Positions 10,220-21,167 of a stretch of 64,000 bases of DNA are shown one piece after another. The stretch spans positions 50,185,185-50,249,184 of the forward strand of contig OX328125.1 in the NCBI GenBank assembly GCA_946811695.1, read 5' to 3'. A program made the translations under genes and the position numbers. Source of the stretch: Gonocerus acuteangulatus (lineage: Eukaryota > Arthropoda > Insecta > Hemiptera > Coreidae). Under the pieces are notes generated by a model that saw nothing but the letters and a program-made list of their open reading frames with translations, did no database searches and was not told the origin of the DNA. How positions within the stretch are numbered: position 1 is the stretch's first letter; every line of letters begins with the position of its first letter.

Positions 10220-12920
10220 ATGAAGGAAGATCAAGAGTTCAACATACGATTTGTTAAGTCAGTGGAGCGTCACCGATGTGTTTACGACTTCACCCTTGTG
10301 GACTACTCAAACAGGGAAAGGCAAGAAAAGGCTTGGAAAGAAATCGCGGACGAAATGCGGACTTCAGGTAAGCTAACATGCAATCGATAATATAACCTTC
10401 CGCGGCAGTACTAGGCACAAGGAGTCACCGTCCTTGCTTGCAGAAGGTATGTTGAGAGAAATTAGCCAATTTCCCTTTTCGAAAAAATATTAATGCTCCC
10501 GGAATCAATTTTTCTGTGTAGATTTAAAAAAAAAAATAAAAACAACCTTAATATATAATGTTCTTGAGATCAACACACCAACGTTTCAGTGAAGATCTAT
10601 TTTTGTCTGTGACTTATATATACGTAATTTATACTTGAGGAAACAAACATTATTATATATTACTAAATATACAACTATCGCTGGACAATTAATTACTTGA
10701 AATCGATTGTCCACTCTATTTACATCATAAGATTTATTCATTTGTTCATTCAATTGTTTCACTGATATCACTTCAGAAGAAAGGGCGGTGAAAAGATATG
10801 TTTTAATTTTAAACTAATCTTCACATGCCATGGTTTGTCATTGAACATAAAACAGCAAAAGAAAAAATATGTCAAAAGACCGTTATTTCAATATTTTGTT
10901 TTTGTCAACAAATATTTTACCTCTTAATTGTAGTGGAAACTAAATATTAATCATGCTTTCTATTTAGAATAAGTTATTTTTGTTTAACTAAGCAGCCAAT
11001 AAGCATTCTGTTGCTGATGTTTATTTTAAAGAAAGTTTTGTTACGATTACCCTTTCAGAAGATTAACATGATAAAATTATTGTTTATCAAATCCTCTTCC
11101 ATTTATTTAATTATTTACTTGTATGACCAATAGCATCGGCTATTTACTGATCACCACCCTTCTAAAGATCCGTGGCCCTACGGTTTCAATGAGCCCAAAT
11201 TTGTCATCCACAGCCTTCTTAGGTATTAAAGGGAGAAAAAAAGTTTAATTGCAAAGGTCTAAGCCGAGGAAATTTTGCAGTGGAAGGGGAAAGTGTGGTG
11301 CATGGAAGCAGAATCGCATTTTGGTTCAGGCGGTTAAATTCTAGAAACATCAGCCTTGAAGATGAACGTAAATCAGGTCGCTCTTCATTCGTCGATGGCT
11401 ATATGCTATTTGCGTCTGTTGGTCGAAATCCACTGTCACAACTCGAGAATTAGCCGAAGAGATCAGAGTTTCAAATTCCACAATAAATTGGTACTAAAAA
11501 AAGATTCATATCCGAAATATCTGTTCAAGGTCAGATCCTCATGACTTTTCTTTATCCCAAGACCAGAAACGCGTTTCTGCTAGTTGTGAACAGCTCGATA
11601 GAGTGTATGGAGTTTTAAAAGTGAAATACTCTGCTTGGATTAATCGGAATAAACATTTATTTCAGCAAGATAAAGCCCCTGCTCATTGCTGACGGTTAGT
11701 CAAAGAAACATTTCTAGAAATATAGAGGATTAGCGTGTTACCCCACCCTCCTTACAGCCCTGACGTCGCATCGTCTGGCTATGGTTCTTTTAGGTAAATG
11801 GCACATTTTTTGAAAGGTCGGCGCACTTAACACTTGTCAATTGGAATGGAATGGCCCACGTATACGTTGTTAATGGTCATTTTGACCATAAAGAATCACT
11901 TCTGACCTATGGTGCCGTTGATTTTTTTTATTCCTCATGACTCTAGATTCGAAATATGTAATAAAAAAATTTGACCTTGAATAACATTTCAATCAATTTT
12001 GCAAGGTTCAATATATGGGTTATTTTTTCCGAACTCGCATTGGAGAATCATCTGGCCAACGGATGACCATTATTTTTGTGACATCCTGTACCATAAATGA
12101 CAGTTCTTGTTCTGCCGACCCCTCCTATAGTTATTCCACTTCTTTTGCAGTGTTGTTTCCGAAATATATTTTATTTATTGCAATGGGTCATGGCAATAAA
12201 GTCTTAACTAACAATTTTTTTGATCTGATTTCGAACTTTGATTTGTTCGAACTAATATTATACCTACTTAAATAATTTTTGCAGTGAATGACTGTAAAGA
12301 ACGTTGGAGAAATCTTCGGGGCTGCCTTACCCGCCACTTAAAGAGAAGCGGAAAGAAGCCGTACTATTTAACAGAACACATGCAGTTCGTAGTTCCATTC
12401 ACTAAAACCAGGTCTAGAGCGGTTCTTCCATTCATTCAGGAAGGGCTGGATGACTTCTTCTCCACTGGAGACCTTGGCCCCTCCAAAGATGATCTGGAGG
12501 ATGACCTGGATTTATTGGGCGAGCCAGCGGTGAGTAAAATACTATCTATTCAGATTTTTTTTTTTTTATTTATTTATTTATTACAGCTGCTCCGACTGCC
12601 AGGATCATTAGCGCCTGCTATTCAGAAATTCTGCGTAATATTGCAATTAATGGAATTCACAGGAAAGTATAATTTTTATACTTATAAGACTGTGTTATAT
12701 ACACGTAAATCAATAAAAATTAATTATTAATTCTTGCTCAACATGTTTCGCACCTCATCAGGAGTTAATACTTAGAATATTTACAGCCATTTTTAGCTCT
12801 TTCCTCCGAAGGAAAGTAGCTATTGAGGTTGCACTCATGACGGAAGTTTTGAAAAATTTCTTCTAATCTTTATCGATCCTACCTAGTAGACACCGAAAAT
12901 GACCCCCGTTAAAATTTATA

Positions 12921-12980
<60 letters not shown>

Positions 12981-15900
12981 TGTGTCTGTTGACACGATAC
13001 AGGCCGGAGTTTTTTTTTTTTTTTTTTTTTTGTCACGAAACTTGGTATATAGCATTCAATTAGCAAACGATTGAACGAGTTCGTTAACCACCAAAATCGG
13101 TCCATCGGAAGGGGGGGGGGTTTACCCCGAGCCCAAAACACTAATTTGACCATTCCAGCCGTAATATTTGTTATATTTCAACGAAACTTGGAATTCGTAG
13201 TGGTAATCTAGAGAAAAAAGTGAGATGTAAAAATAAACTAAACCGGTTCATTAGGAGGGGGGGGGGGGTTTACTTCGGACCCACAATACCAATTCGCCAC
13301 TACCAGCCTTGATTTTTGTTATATTTCGACGAAACTCGGTATTCGTCGTGCTAATCTACAGGTACAAATGTGTTGTAAAAATAAACTAAATCGGTTCATT
13401 AGGAGGGGGGGGGGTTACTCCGGACCCACACTACCGATTCGCCAGTACCAGCCGTAATTTTTTTAATATTTCGACGAAACTCACTATTCGTAGTGGTAAT
13501 CTTCAGAGGAAAAAGGGCTGTAAAATAAATTAAATCGGTTCATTAGGAGGGGGGTTTACTCCGGACCCAAATTACTAATATACTCATACCGGACGTAATT
13601 TCTGATGTATTGTAACGAAACTCGGTATACGTCGTGGGTAACTCATGAGAAATAAGTGTAAAAATGAGCTAAATCGGTCAATCGAAAAGGGGGGTTTACT
13701 TCGTACTATATTTCAATAGAATAGCCCGCCAGACGTTGGTTCGCAAGGCCGCCGCAAGGAGCGCTTTCTACCACTTGAGGGACTGTATCCTCTTCCTGCG
13801 TTAGATCAAAAGACGAAAATATGAAGTTTTTTGTATTTATTAAGTAGTGTAGTAGGTACCATGTGTAAACATAACTCTGGAAGCAAATTAATTACAAAAT
13901 TAATAATTGAACAGTTACTCATTCGTTAGATCAAAAGACGAAAATATGAAGTTTTTTGTATTTATTAAGTAGTGTAGTAGTTACCATGTGTAAACATATC
14001 TCTGGAAGTAAATTAATTAAAAAATTAATAATTGAACAGTTACTCATTACACAATTAAAAGAGAACTATTCATGTTTTTATTTTATTTATGTAGGATATT
14101 TTAAGCAAATTGTTCTGGAAAGCAATACCCAAATTCTGAGGAAAGTGCTTAGTTATGCAGCTTCTGCGTGACGGACTTTTTTTACATGGATCTGATTTTA
14201 AAATTCTGTCTTTATAATTTCAATGCCTTTCAAATTTATATTTGAGCCTTCTGTTTGTTCAAGATATTTTTTAATTCTATAGTTGTTATGTAATAATTCT
14301 GATTATTTTCTTCAAAGTGAATATTAAAATCGTCTCCAGTGTTAGCCCTATTAATATTTCAAATACAATTTCATTTGAATACGTTCACTGCAAAGATAGT
14401 AGAATGAAATCTGCCATGAGGAATTAACTCTGCCGTGAGGAATTAACTGTTCAACATTTCCTGACACAATGCATGGGATACGACCAACCTAGGCAACATT
14501 ATTTCATTTCAGGCAGTATGGAAGGAATCTTAATAGATGAAGAAAGGGCAGTACAAAAATTACTAAAATTTATTAAAGATATCGGCCTATACCATGAAAT
14601 ATAACACTAGAGAACTGCCAATGACTCACCTGGGTACAGGCAGTATACCATATACCATGCAAATAAATAAAATCTCAGAAAAGAAAACATACATTTGAAA
14701 TACATAGAAATTTATGAACATTAAGGAAGTATGGTGTTAAAACAATACATCCAGGTCTAAACAAATTGGCGTATTTTTATACTTAGCGTGACCCACCTTC
14801 TTCGATAGGTAATTAAAAATGGCTTCTGTTGGCATTTTTATGTAATGTATGTGTATTTGAAATTAACACACCTATAATGAACCATTTTATTTTAAACATA
14901 ATATTTGGCCCCAAAAAATATATTTGTAATGTTATATTATTGTTCTAAAATGTTAAAATTTAAATGACTGCGGCTTCTTTTCTTCCCAGCGACCGGCTAT
15001 GTAGATGTTAAGTGAAATCCCTTCAATATCAGGAGTTTTCATTGTAAAAGTAACCTTCGCCAAATGCCTGATAAATTCAAATAATTTTGTACAGCTTCTC
15101 AAACATGGTTTTCCTACGACGCACACTGGGCAAAAATCCACTTTTAGGGCGACAAAATTATTTTTTTGTGTTTTTCGATATTTTTGAGGTCACTGAGATG
15201 GGGAAAAATATTTAAAAAAAATCGTTGACCCATAGTTTTTAGTATATCCAACAAACAAATGTTCTAGACACACAAATTGTTTGATATAATAGATAAAAAT
15301 TGGGAAAACATTTTGTAAATCTATGGAACATTCAAGTAGCACCTTTTTGCATCTATTATTTACATAGAAATAATACATATATTCATAAAAATAATACATA
15401 GGCTATTATTCGAAAATAAATAACAAAAAAAGACTAACAACTTGAAGAAAAAAGTAATTGTACTGACTTGTTTTTTTTTGTTTTTTTAATAATAACAAAT
15501 ATATACAATTATATTATGCACTAAAAACGAATTATCCATCAATCATCGTCTGATTCAATACTGCTAAATCCTTCAGCATTTTCTTTTGACAAGTCAGTAT
15601 CGTCTGCCTCATTTTCTAATGACAGTTCTTGAAGTGGATCAAGTGGTAAATTACACTTCAATAGGCTAATTACATATACATCGATAACATGAAATTTAAA
15701 TAATCATGTATAGTTTCTGTTCTAAAAATGGAAAACTAATTACAAGAACAAAACTGCAATAAACACTGGAAAAATATTCCCTTTCTTAAAGTCCGATTAA
15801 TATTCCCTTCTGCGCGTGATGATGATCCAAGAAAGTAAATATTTACATTTTATCTTAATCCTACTAATACTAAACAGTATTTAGTTAGTGATTTGTAAAA

Positions 15901-16971
15901 TAGTTGTTTGAATTTTGTCCACCTAAAATGTGATTTTCGCCCACTGTGCGCCGCGGATTCTTCAGCTTCTATCTGACTGCCTAAACTAAATTTAAATTTG
16001 CATTAAAAGGGGGAAGAAGCGGGAGCTGAAAGTCTCAAGACAGTAAAGTAGAAGCTTAAGGCTTATCGAAAAAAAATATTTGGAAGTGGAACTTTTTTTT
16101 AAACCTTACTCAAGCTTGAGTAATCAACAAAATATGAACAATCTAGTAATAATTTCATTAATATTTTTTTTCTTTGATATGCCTTTCTGTTATTAGATAT
16201 ATATTATGTATTTATAAAGAACATACACCAGGTAATAAATCCAAGATGAAAAGAATTTATAAAATTTGCACACAATTTTTAAAACACAACTTAAAAGGAC
16301 CTTAGTTGGAACAAGACTAAACGGAGGAAGTGGAAGAGACTAGCAATGGTTGCCTTCCTTATTGTTTTAAACAGGGTTGGGTTAAAATAGATACAAAAAA
16401 TTGTTCTGTTTTTAATGAATAGAAGACTTGAGCACGTTTTGACACGTAAATTGACTTTCTACGACGACATCACATTTTCGACTTTTATCGCCGTAAAATA
16501 GTCGTTTTGCCGAGTGTGCGACGGCTCTCTTTAATCACTCTTCAGTTTGTTGCAAGGAGAATGGTCGATAATGAAGACAGTGTTGTTGTTTTTGTTTCTT
16601 TAATTCAATTTTTTCTTGGAATGTTTAATTTAATTTGATGTAAATGAATGTCCTGGAACCAGTCAAATTTACGATCGGGGTGGAATCTTTTCAAATCTAA
16701 CTTTTTACTTCTCTTATAGATGGAAAGTACATTGTCACCTCTAACTCTGGATCAAGACTTGAGCCGGAAGAGAGCAAGTAGCCCTGGCGATTCAGAGGAA
16801 TCTAACCTTGACTTCTATAGAACCAAGAGAATCAGGGAAGACTTGGAACAAGGAGACTCCGATGTGAATTTCTTCGCTTCCTTGCTTCCTGATGTTCGTT
16901 CAATGAACGCCGCTCAAAAGCGCAGAATGAGGATTGGTCTTCTCAAACTTATTGATGACATTTTGTCTTAA
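10220..16971 (+). CDS. MADF-BESS domain protein, 3 exons, 214 aa
   Basis: Coding exons 10220-10367, 12285-12529 and 16720-16971, all with GT..AG borders (ACTTCAG|gtaagc, ttttgcag|TG, CAGCG|gtgagt, cttatag|ATGG) and compatible phases. Exons 1 and 2 encode an N-terminal MADF domain (about residues 8-90; FVKSVERHRCVYD, EKAWKEIADEM, CKERWRNLRGCLTRHLK), a Myb/SANT-like DNA-binding fold. Exon 3 ends in a BESS motif (about 177-214; FFASLLPDVRSMNAAQKRRM), a protein-interaction motif. The family comprises arthropod nuclear transcription regulators such as Adf-1 and Dip3. The middle is acidic (DDLEDDLDLLGE). The start is the ATG that precedes the MADF domain; GTG upstream is not used in eukaryotes. Exon 3 opens with an ATG in phase, so a BESS-only transcript is possible. 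Introns carry mariner, LINE, Transib-like and hairpin-ended repeats. The ortholog cannot be named. Confidence 0.85.
11270..11990 (+). pseudogene. mariner transposase relic
   Basis: In intron 1 of the MADF-BESS gene. Broken frames give mariner-like pieces in order: WF-RRLNSRNISLEDERKSGRS, then TVTTRELAEEIRVSNSTIN (the HTH region), then after several shifts LFQQDKAPAHC-like and HPPYSPDVASS-like segments close to the catalytic DD(34)D part. Many stops and frameshifts show an old, dead copy. Terminal inverted repeats not identified. Confidence 0.75.
12791..14180 (+). mobile_element. Hairpin-ended repeat family, copy 2 (complete)
   Basis: Lies in intron 2 of the MADF-BESS gene. Order: TTTTAGC start; hairpin CTTTCCTCCGAAGGAAAG; about 100 bp; (TA)n at 12917-12976; a T-run; five units of about 140-147 bp each with a G-run followed by GTTTAC (near 13121, 13268, 13412, 13552, 13693); a 125-bp tandem duplication starting at 13800 and 13925; and a 3' hairpin GTTATGCAG-CTT-CTGCGTGAC followed by GGACTTTT. 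The reverse-orientation copy at 28829-29987 has the same ends and order. Non-coding. Organisation recalls DINE/HINE-type non-autonomous Helentrons; this is inference. Confidence 0.7.
12917..12976. repeat. (TA)n microsatellite inside repeat copy 2
   Basis: About 60 bp of alternating TA with one interruption (TATG). It sits at the same position relative to the flanks as the TA tract at 29817-29865 in the reverse copy. Confidence 0.95.
14431..14604 (+). pseudogene. LINE ORF2 3'-terminal fragment
   Basis: Open to a stop at 14602-14604. Reads ELTVQHFLTQC..., then KLLKFIKDIGLYHEI and stop, closely parallel to the end of the LINE ORF2 at 34724 (LSIQHVLEEC...LFKEISIYNRL) and at 60945 (AKHILTEC...FMKETGLFNKI). 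This is the C-terminal zinc-knuckle tail of an I-group LINE, 5'-truncated. It sits in intron 2 of the MADF-BESS gene. Confidence 0.75.
14605..15121. other. Intron sequence, no gene seen
   Basis: AT-rich. A short minus-strand frame at 14955-15110 (MKTPDIEGISLNIYIAGRW) is open but not recognised. The right edge (15117-15121) is the CGACG duplication of the Transib-like element. Confidence 0.4.
15122..16518. mobile_element. Transib-like DNA transposon, non-autonomous
   Basis: Left end CACACTGGGCAAAAATCC at 15122. An inverted counterpart ends at 15948 (CACAGTGGGCGAAAATC on the minus strand) and another at 16518 (CACACTCGGCAAAAC on the minus strand). Flanks are CGACG at 15117-15121, CGCCG at 15949-15953 and CGACG at 16519-16523. 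Transib elements make 5-bp CGNCG duplications and have termini starting CACWRTG, related to the RAG recombination heptamer. Perfect CGACG/CGACG supports an outer element 15122-16518; the stronger terminal similarity supports 15122-15948. Either way internally deleted. Confidence 0.65.
15541..15700 (-). pseudogene. Possible Transib transposase C-terminal remnant
   Basis: Inside the Transib-like element, the minus strand has an open tail of about 52 codons ending in a very acidic C-terminus (NEADDTDLSKENAEGF, then SSIESDDD and stop at 15541-15543), preceded by VISLLKCNLPLDPLQEL. The position fits the end of a transposase, but the fragment is too short to prove the family. Confidence 0.4.
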
Positions 16972-18600
16972 ATGGAATCAGTTCAACCTGTTCTATATTG
17001 CACATCCTTTTTATTTAAGCATGAAAGGAACTGCTCAATATTATCGGCAAATTGATGTAGACATAATGAAACATTTGTTAAATATTTGTTATGACTGTGA
17101 TCAAAAAATGTAATACAGAGTGGAGAATGATTAATTTTATTTTTAACGTTTGATATATTGTTTTCAATCGTAAATCCACTATAAGAATACTTTTTTATGA
17201 TGTGCCAAAAATAATATTATTTGTTTCAAGAAAATTATGAGAAGACATATAAATCTCGGAGTTTCTTATAAATGGGATCAAATTTTGTGATGGTTTTGAG
17301 AAAATCAATAATACTTGTAATTATTAAATTAGGCAACAAATAATTAAATGTAGACCAGAAGTATTTTCTGAATGAAAGTAATGTTTTAATAAACTGCATG
17401 TTCTCTATCGTGTACATAACTGATCTTTGAATAAAATATAAAGACTAGCCTACCTTTAGATCATTAAAATTTTAGGAATACATTTAACTTTAATAGAAAT
17501 ATTTTCATAGTTTATTTTTTCATTAATTCTTTTATGATTTGTTGAAGTTGATAGTGTTTAAAATTGATTAATTTTTATAAACTTATAAAGATCACGAACT
17601 TATGAAGCACATCATTACTATTGGTTTGCATATCATTCAACAAACTAGTAAGTTCTTTAGGTCCGAATAGTCTTGTTCAGATCTTTTAAAGTTTTGGCAT
17701 ATTATTAATTAAAACTATGAGTTTTATTATATAATTTTTGTATTTCATTCCTGAATCTTCTTTTTTCTACGTTAAAAATATAAATTTTAATAGTGTTCTG
17801 TAATCATGTATCAATCACTGGTACTAAAATAATATTTTTTTTTTTTTTCATAAATTAATTTTGAAGGTAGAATTAGTTTGTGCTATTAATGAGTACAATT
17901 TAATTGAAAATGGAAATTATTGTCCAGGAATGTAAATATAGTTTTCATGAAATTCTGGATTTTGGTTAACCTCTAGCAAAAATTACTATCTATATTTTCT
18001 AAATAACTGTAAAAGCATTACAAATATGTACAAAAATCAAAAGTGAAATATGAAATAAACACAAGAGAATACATCTAAAGAAATTATTTCGTAAAGAACC
18101 ATTAATTAATTATAACATTGATTCATTTCATACTGGACATCATAATAAATAGGTGGATACATGGAGAATTTAGGAGCAGTTGAGGCTATCAGAATTTCTT
18201 GACTAATTAATGATTCCCCAAGAGTATTGTTTAGATCTTGTAGTTTTTATCTCACTACATAAAGCGAAGACATACCTGTGATCGTGGACGGCAAAATAGA
18301 AGGAATATTAAACGGAAGGAAGGTCGTTTATATAAAAAACGATGAGGTGAACCGACAAGAAACGAAGAATCCTGGGCTTCCTCATAGTACAAATATCAGT
18401 TAGAAATGACTACAGCTTGAGAAAAATTGGAGTTGAAAGATTAAAACCAGTACAGGCCAGGTTGGAAGAATGCATGGCGAGGAAATTGCGCAAGTCGAGG
18501 CTGGTTAGTTGTTAATTTATTCACTTATTTAACTTATAAAAAACATCTGGCCAATTAACGCCAATAATCCAAGCATAATGATATGGAAATAAATTAAGGA
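16972..18600. other. 3' flank of MADF-BESS gene, no gene seen
   Basis: AT-rich intergenic DNA. AATAAA-type signals occur near 17427 (TGAATAAAATAT) and could polyadenylate the MADF-BESS transcript. At 18280-18510 there is a less AT-rich stretch with broken frames (VIVDGKIEGILNGRKVVYI) that I do not recognise; perhaps a mobile-element scrap. Confidence 0.4.
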
Positions 18601-19020
18601 ATGGTTGGGAATCAGCTGAGATAAAGCCACGATAACGTTTAGGTGACCATGTATAAGTTTGCACTTATCGCTTCGTACTCTTATACATGGTCACCTAAAC
18701 GTTATCTTGGTCTTCCTCCATCCCCTAGGCCCCTTGTTGCTGAAGAAGGCTGCCAAAGAGCATTCTAAACGTTCGAGATAACGATTTTTCTTCGAATCGG
18801 ACGTTTTGTCTTTAACGAATCCCAACCAACGTATTCCTTGACTTCTTATCACCTCAACGTCTAATTGCATTTTTTTATTAATCATAAGCAGATAGTTAGC
18901 CATCGAGGTGATAACAAGTAAAGGAATAGTTGGGATTCTACTAAGATAAAACGTCAGATCAAAATCTATGTTTTGAACATTTTGACATGCTCTTTGGCAG
19001 CCTCCATCACCAACCAATGC
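18600..19020. repeat. Inverted Penelope-type remnants with 27-bp hairpin
   Basis: Bases 18631-18657 and 18680-18706 are perfect 27-bp inverted repeats (GATAACGTTTAGGTGACCAT...) separated by 22 bp. Around them are degenerate copies, in both orientations, of the motif GCTGAAGAAGGCTGCCAAAG (plus at 18733; minus near 18985) and of GAATCCCAACCAACGTATTCC (plus at 18817; inverted near 18600 and 18920). These motifs accompany the hammerhead-like cores elsewhere in the window, so this is a rearranged Penelope-like terminal region. Confidence 0.5.
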
Positions 19021-19739
19021 CTAGAGGATGTAGTTCACGATAACTAATGCCACGATTATAATGCCATGTTTTCTCTGGTGGACACCCATCCAAACACTCT
19101 GCTCGTCCGACGTTGCTAAACTTCAGGTGTCTACGGGAACCGCTGCAATCAACGTGGCACTGGCCATTGCAAGCTGATCATTGTCAACAACTGATTGGAT
19201 ATCGCGTTCAATTTCGATCCCCCTCTCCCCTATACTCACCTAATTCCTTCTCCCATCAATTATTGCTTATTCATTTACATTTCGGATCTACAGGTAGACG
19301 CCTCGTCGCACAGTGGTGGCAAACGCTCGATTTCGGGGAAAAAACCTCTAGGAGAGGAAAAAACTAAGCAGGGAGGATAGCTAAGTACCTTTTTTTTTCT
19401 ACACTAAACAAACTAAGGACAATTGAGTTTCATTACATATATCTTCACAACCTAAATGCACCAAATTCATTTTGGCAAAATAAAAAAATCGTTTAAAAGC
19501 TACATATACACGTATAAAATATTGTTTCACTTTTCACTAAAAACTGTAAGATTTTTAAGCGGTAAGAAAACTAACTTCAAGAAGGTGTTTTGTGATCAGA
19601 ATTATCAATAACATGAAAAATCAATATTAGGATTATTTCCCTCTAGGTACCACCATGCGACACCTTAATAATTTCAATATTCCTACTAAAAAAATAATGA
19701 ATATGATTATGTCAAGATAACTTTGAGATCTCTCTCCAT
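19021..19739. other. Intergenic, nothing recognised
   Basis: Short overlapping open frames at 19113-19380 show no known domain. The rest is AT-rich. Confidence 0.4.
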
Positions 19740-19915
19740 CAGTTATTTACATTGCCCAAAAACCTTCTCTTGGGCAAACCAGGTGGTGTTAGGTAAAGAA
19801 GGAGACACCTACTCCGATGGTGAGATGACATCGAGAAAGATTTGAAGAGAATAGGTATGCGCTGTTGGAGACGATATGTTGCCGGTGGCGATGAATGGGT
19901 GCCCCCTTGTAAGTA
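19740..19915 (+). pseudogene. Non-LTR reverse transcriptase C-terminal relic
   Basis: With one frameshift and one stop the plus strand reads FSWANQVVLGK-like, then RRRHLLRW(stop)DDIEKDLKRIGMRCWRRYVAGG. This is the basic LGKPxGxRxxGRPxxRWxDDVExDLxxxGxRxWR tail of many animal non-LTR retrotransposon polymerases. A short dead fragment. Confidence 0.55.
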
Positions 19916-20109
19916 AGTTATTTAAATTCGTGTCACCTTACACAAATAAGTAACATTATAAACAGGTAAGTGAAGAATAGTTTTTTTTTCATAGAAAGTT
20001 GTTCAGAGTATGGACCGATAATAAAAACGTAAAAATTTAAAATTAAATAAGTACAGATGAATAGGCAGCAATACTATTTGTAATCTTTAATAATAACTGA
20101 GATACTACA

Positions 20110-20430
20110 TACCAATGAGTGCCGAGGAGGGGGTAGAGAAAGACCAAAGTTAATTGTTAAGTGACCGTGGTAAAAATATAGAAAGATGCAGGAATTTTCC
20201 AAGGTACATGTAACTTAACACCAAGAAGGGGTGGGGAGGTCGGGAAAGATCAAAGAGGCTTTATGAGAAGAGTCTGTTTAGGTTTAAAATTAGCAGAAGG
20301 TCATGCACGTATTTACAGATAAAAGAGATGTGATGGGGGAACTGTGGGTCAGGAGAGTTGAGTAGATCGGTGAGGCGGATAGAGGATAAGTCGGGAGCAA
20401 GACAATTGCCCATGGCTAAACCTTCGTTTT
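20110..20430 (-). pseudogene. Penelope-like reverse transcriptase relic
   Basis: The minus strand from about 20427 reads NEGLAMGNCLAPDLSSI, then RLTDLL, then FICKYVHDLLL. GLxMGxxLxPxLAxI followed by KYVDD is the Penelope-like reverse transcriptase core; here the catalytic YVDD is YVHD, and frames break downstream, so it is dead. It lies about 400 bp from a hammerhead-like core (20819-20860), also typical of Penelope-like elements, although in opposite orientation. Confidence 0.6.
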
Positions 20431-20495
20431 ATTTGTACAATTGCCCATCATATTTTTTAAAAAAACGCTGTTTTTTTTATTAACTTTAAGACTAA

Positions 20496-20802
20496 AGGCT
20501 CGAGCACACAGATCGCAATCTGTATCGCGGCGGGCAGCGATCCAAGGATCGTCATGGCGGTATTATTTGTGGCGCGGAATCTTTGTGGGTAATACACTAA
20601 TCTAGTTCCCCTCTCGAGAACAGATCGCGCGGTAAATCTGTAATTTTATACAACCGTACCGCGCGGAAAAGCTCGCATTGTCAGATCGTCCTTTGTTTGA
20701 CGGAGCTAATGAAATACTGTTTTATACATGTAGATAGCCTCCCATCCTCGGTCTGAGATCACGCCCGCCGCGGTACAGATCGCGTTCTGTGTGCCCGAGC
20801 CT
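20496..20802. mobile_element. PIF/Harbinger-type MITE, 307 bp
   Basis: Starts AGGCTCGAGCACACAGATCG and ends with the inverted match (CTGTGTGCCCGAGCCT), flanked by TAA on both sides (20493-20495, 20803-20805). A TWA target duplication is diagnostic of PIF/Harbinger. Distinctly GC-rich for this window (many GCGCGG and GATCGC motifs). No coding capacity. Confidence 0.75.
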
Positions 20803-20818
20803 TAAGATTTTCGTCAGC

Positions 20819-20862
20819 TTTTTAGCTGACGAAGGCTACCAAAGATTAGCCGAAACGTCCTT
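20819..20862 (+). ncRNA. Hammerhead-ribozyme-like core (Penelope-type remnant)
   Basis: TTTTTAGCTGACGAAGGCTA, loop, TAGCCGAAACGTCC: CTGANGA, stem II GGCTA/TAGCC, GAAA and an ACGTC cleavage context. The downstream part (CTTAATAA) can pair partly with the upstream T-run as stem I. The tail to about 20960 (CTAGCCGAATACCATCTATT...) recurs at 57350-57430. Confidence 0.5.
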
Positions 20863-21167
20863 AATAACGATTTTTACAAAAATCGTATAGGAGTATGTTT
20901 TCCTAGCCGAATACCATCTATTCCCTGACTGTTTACCACCTTGACGGCTATCTACACCTCATTACATACGTCATTTTTCACATCTCTCCAATGCAAGAAA
21001 TACAAACGTAAAATATTTTTAGTACCTCTTTGCCTGAGTAGGTTACTTTGTTAGAAATGAGTTAACCTGTTCTTCTTTGTGATTTAAGTAAAGAACTAAT
21101 GGCATTTTCCACAGCATTTTTATTGATAAAAAATTAGCCTTAAAAATCATTGGTGAAAATACAAAAG

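Noticed and set aside
21150..21167. MRPL17 start upstream of 21168
   Set aside because: The upstream extension would begin at TTG; the ATG at 21168 gives MNQAEVSKV, the usual start of insect MRPL17 proteins.
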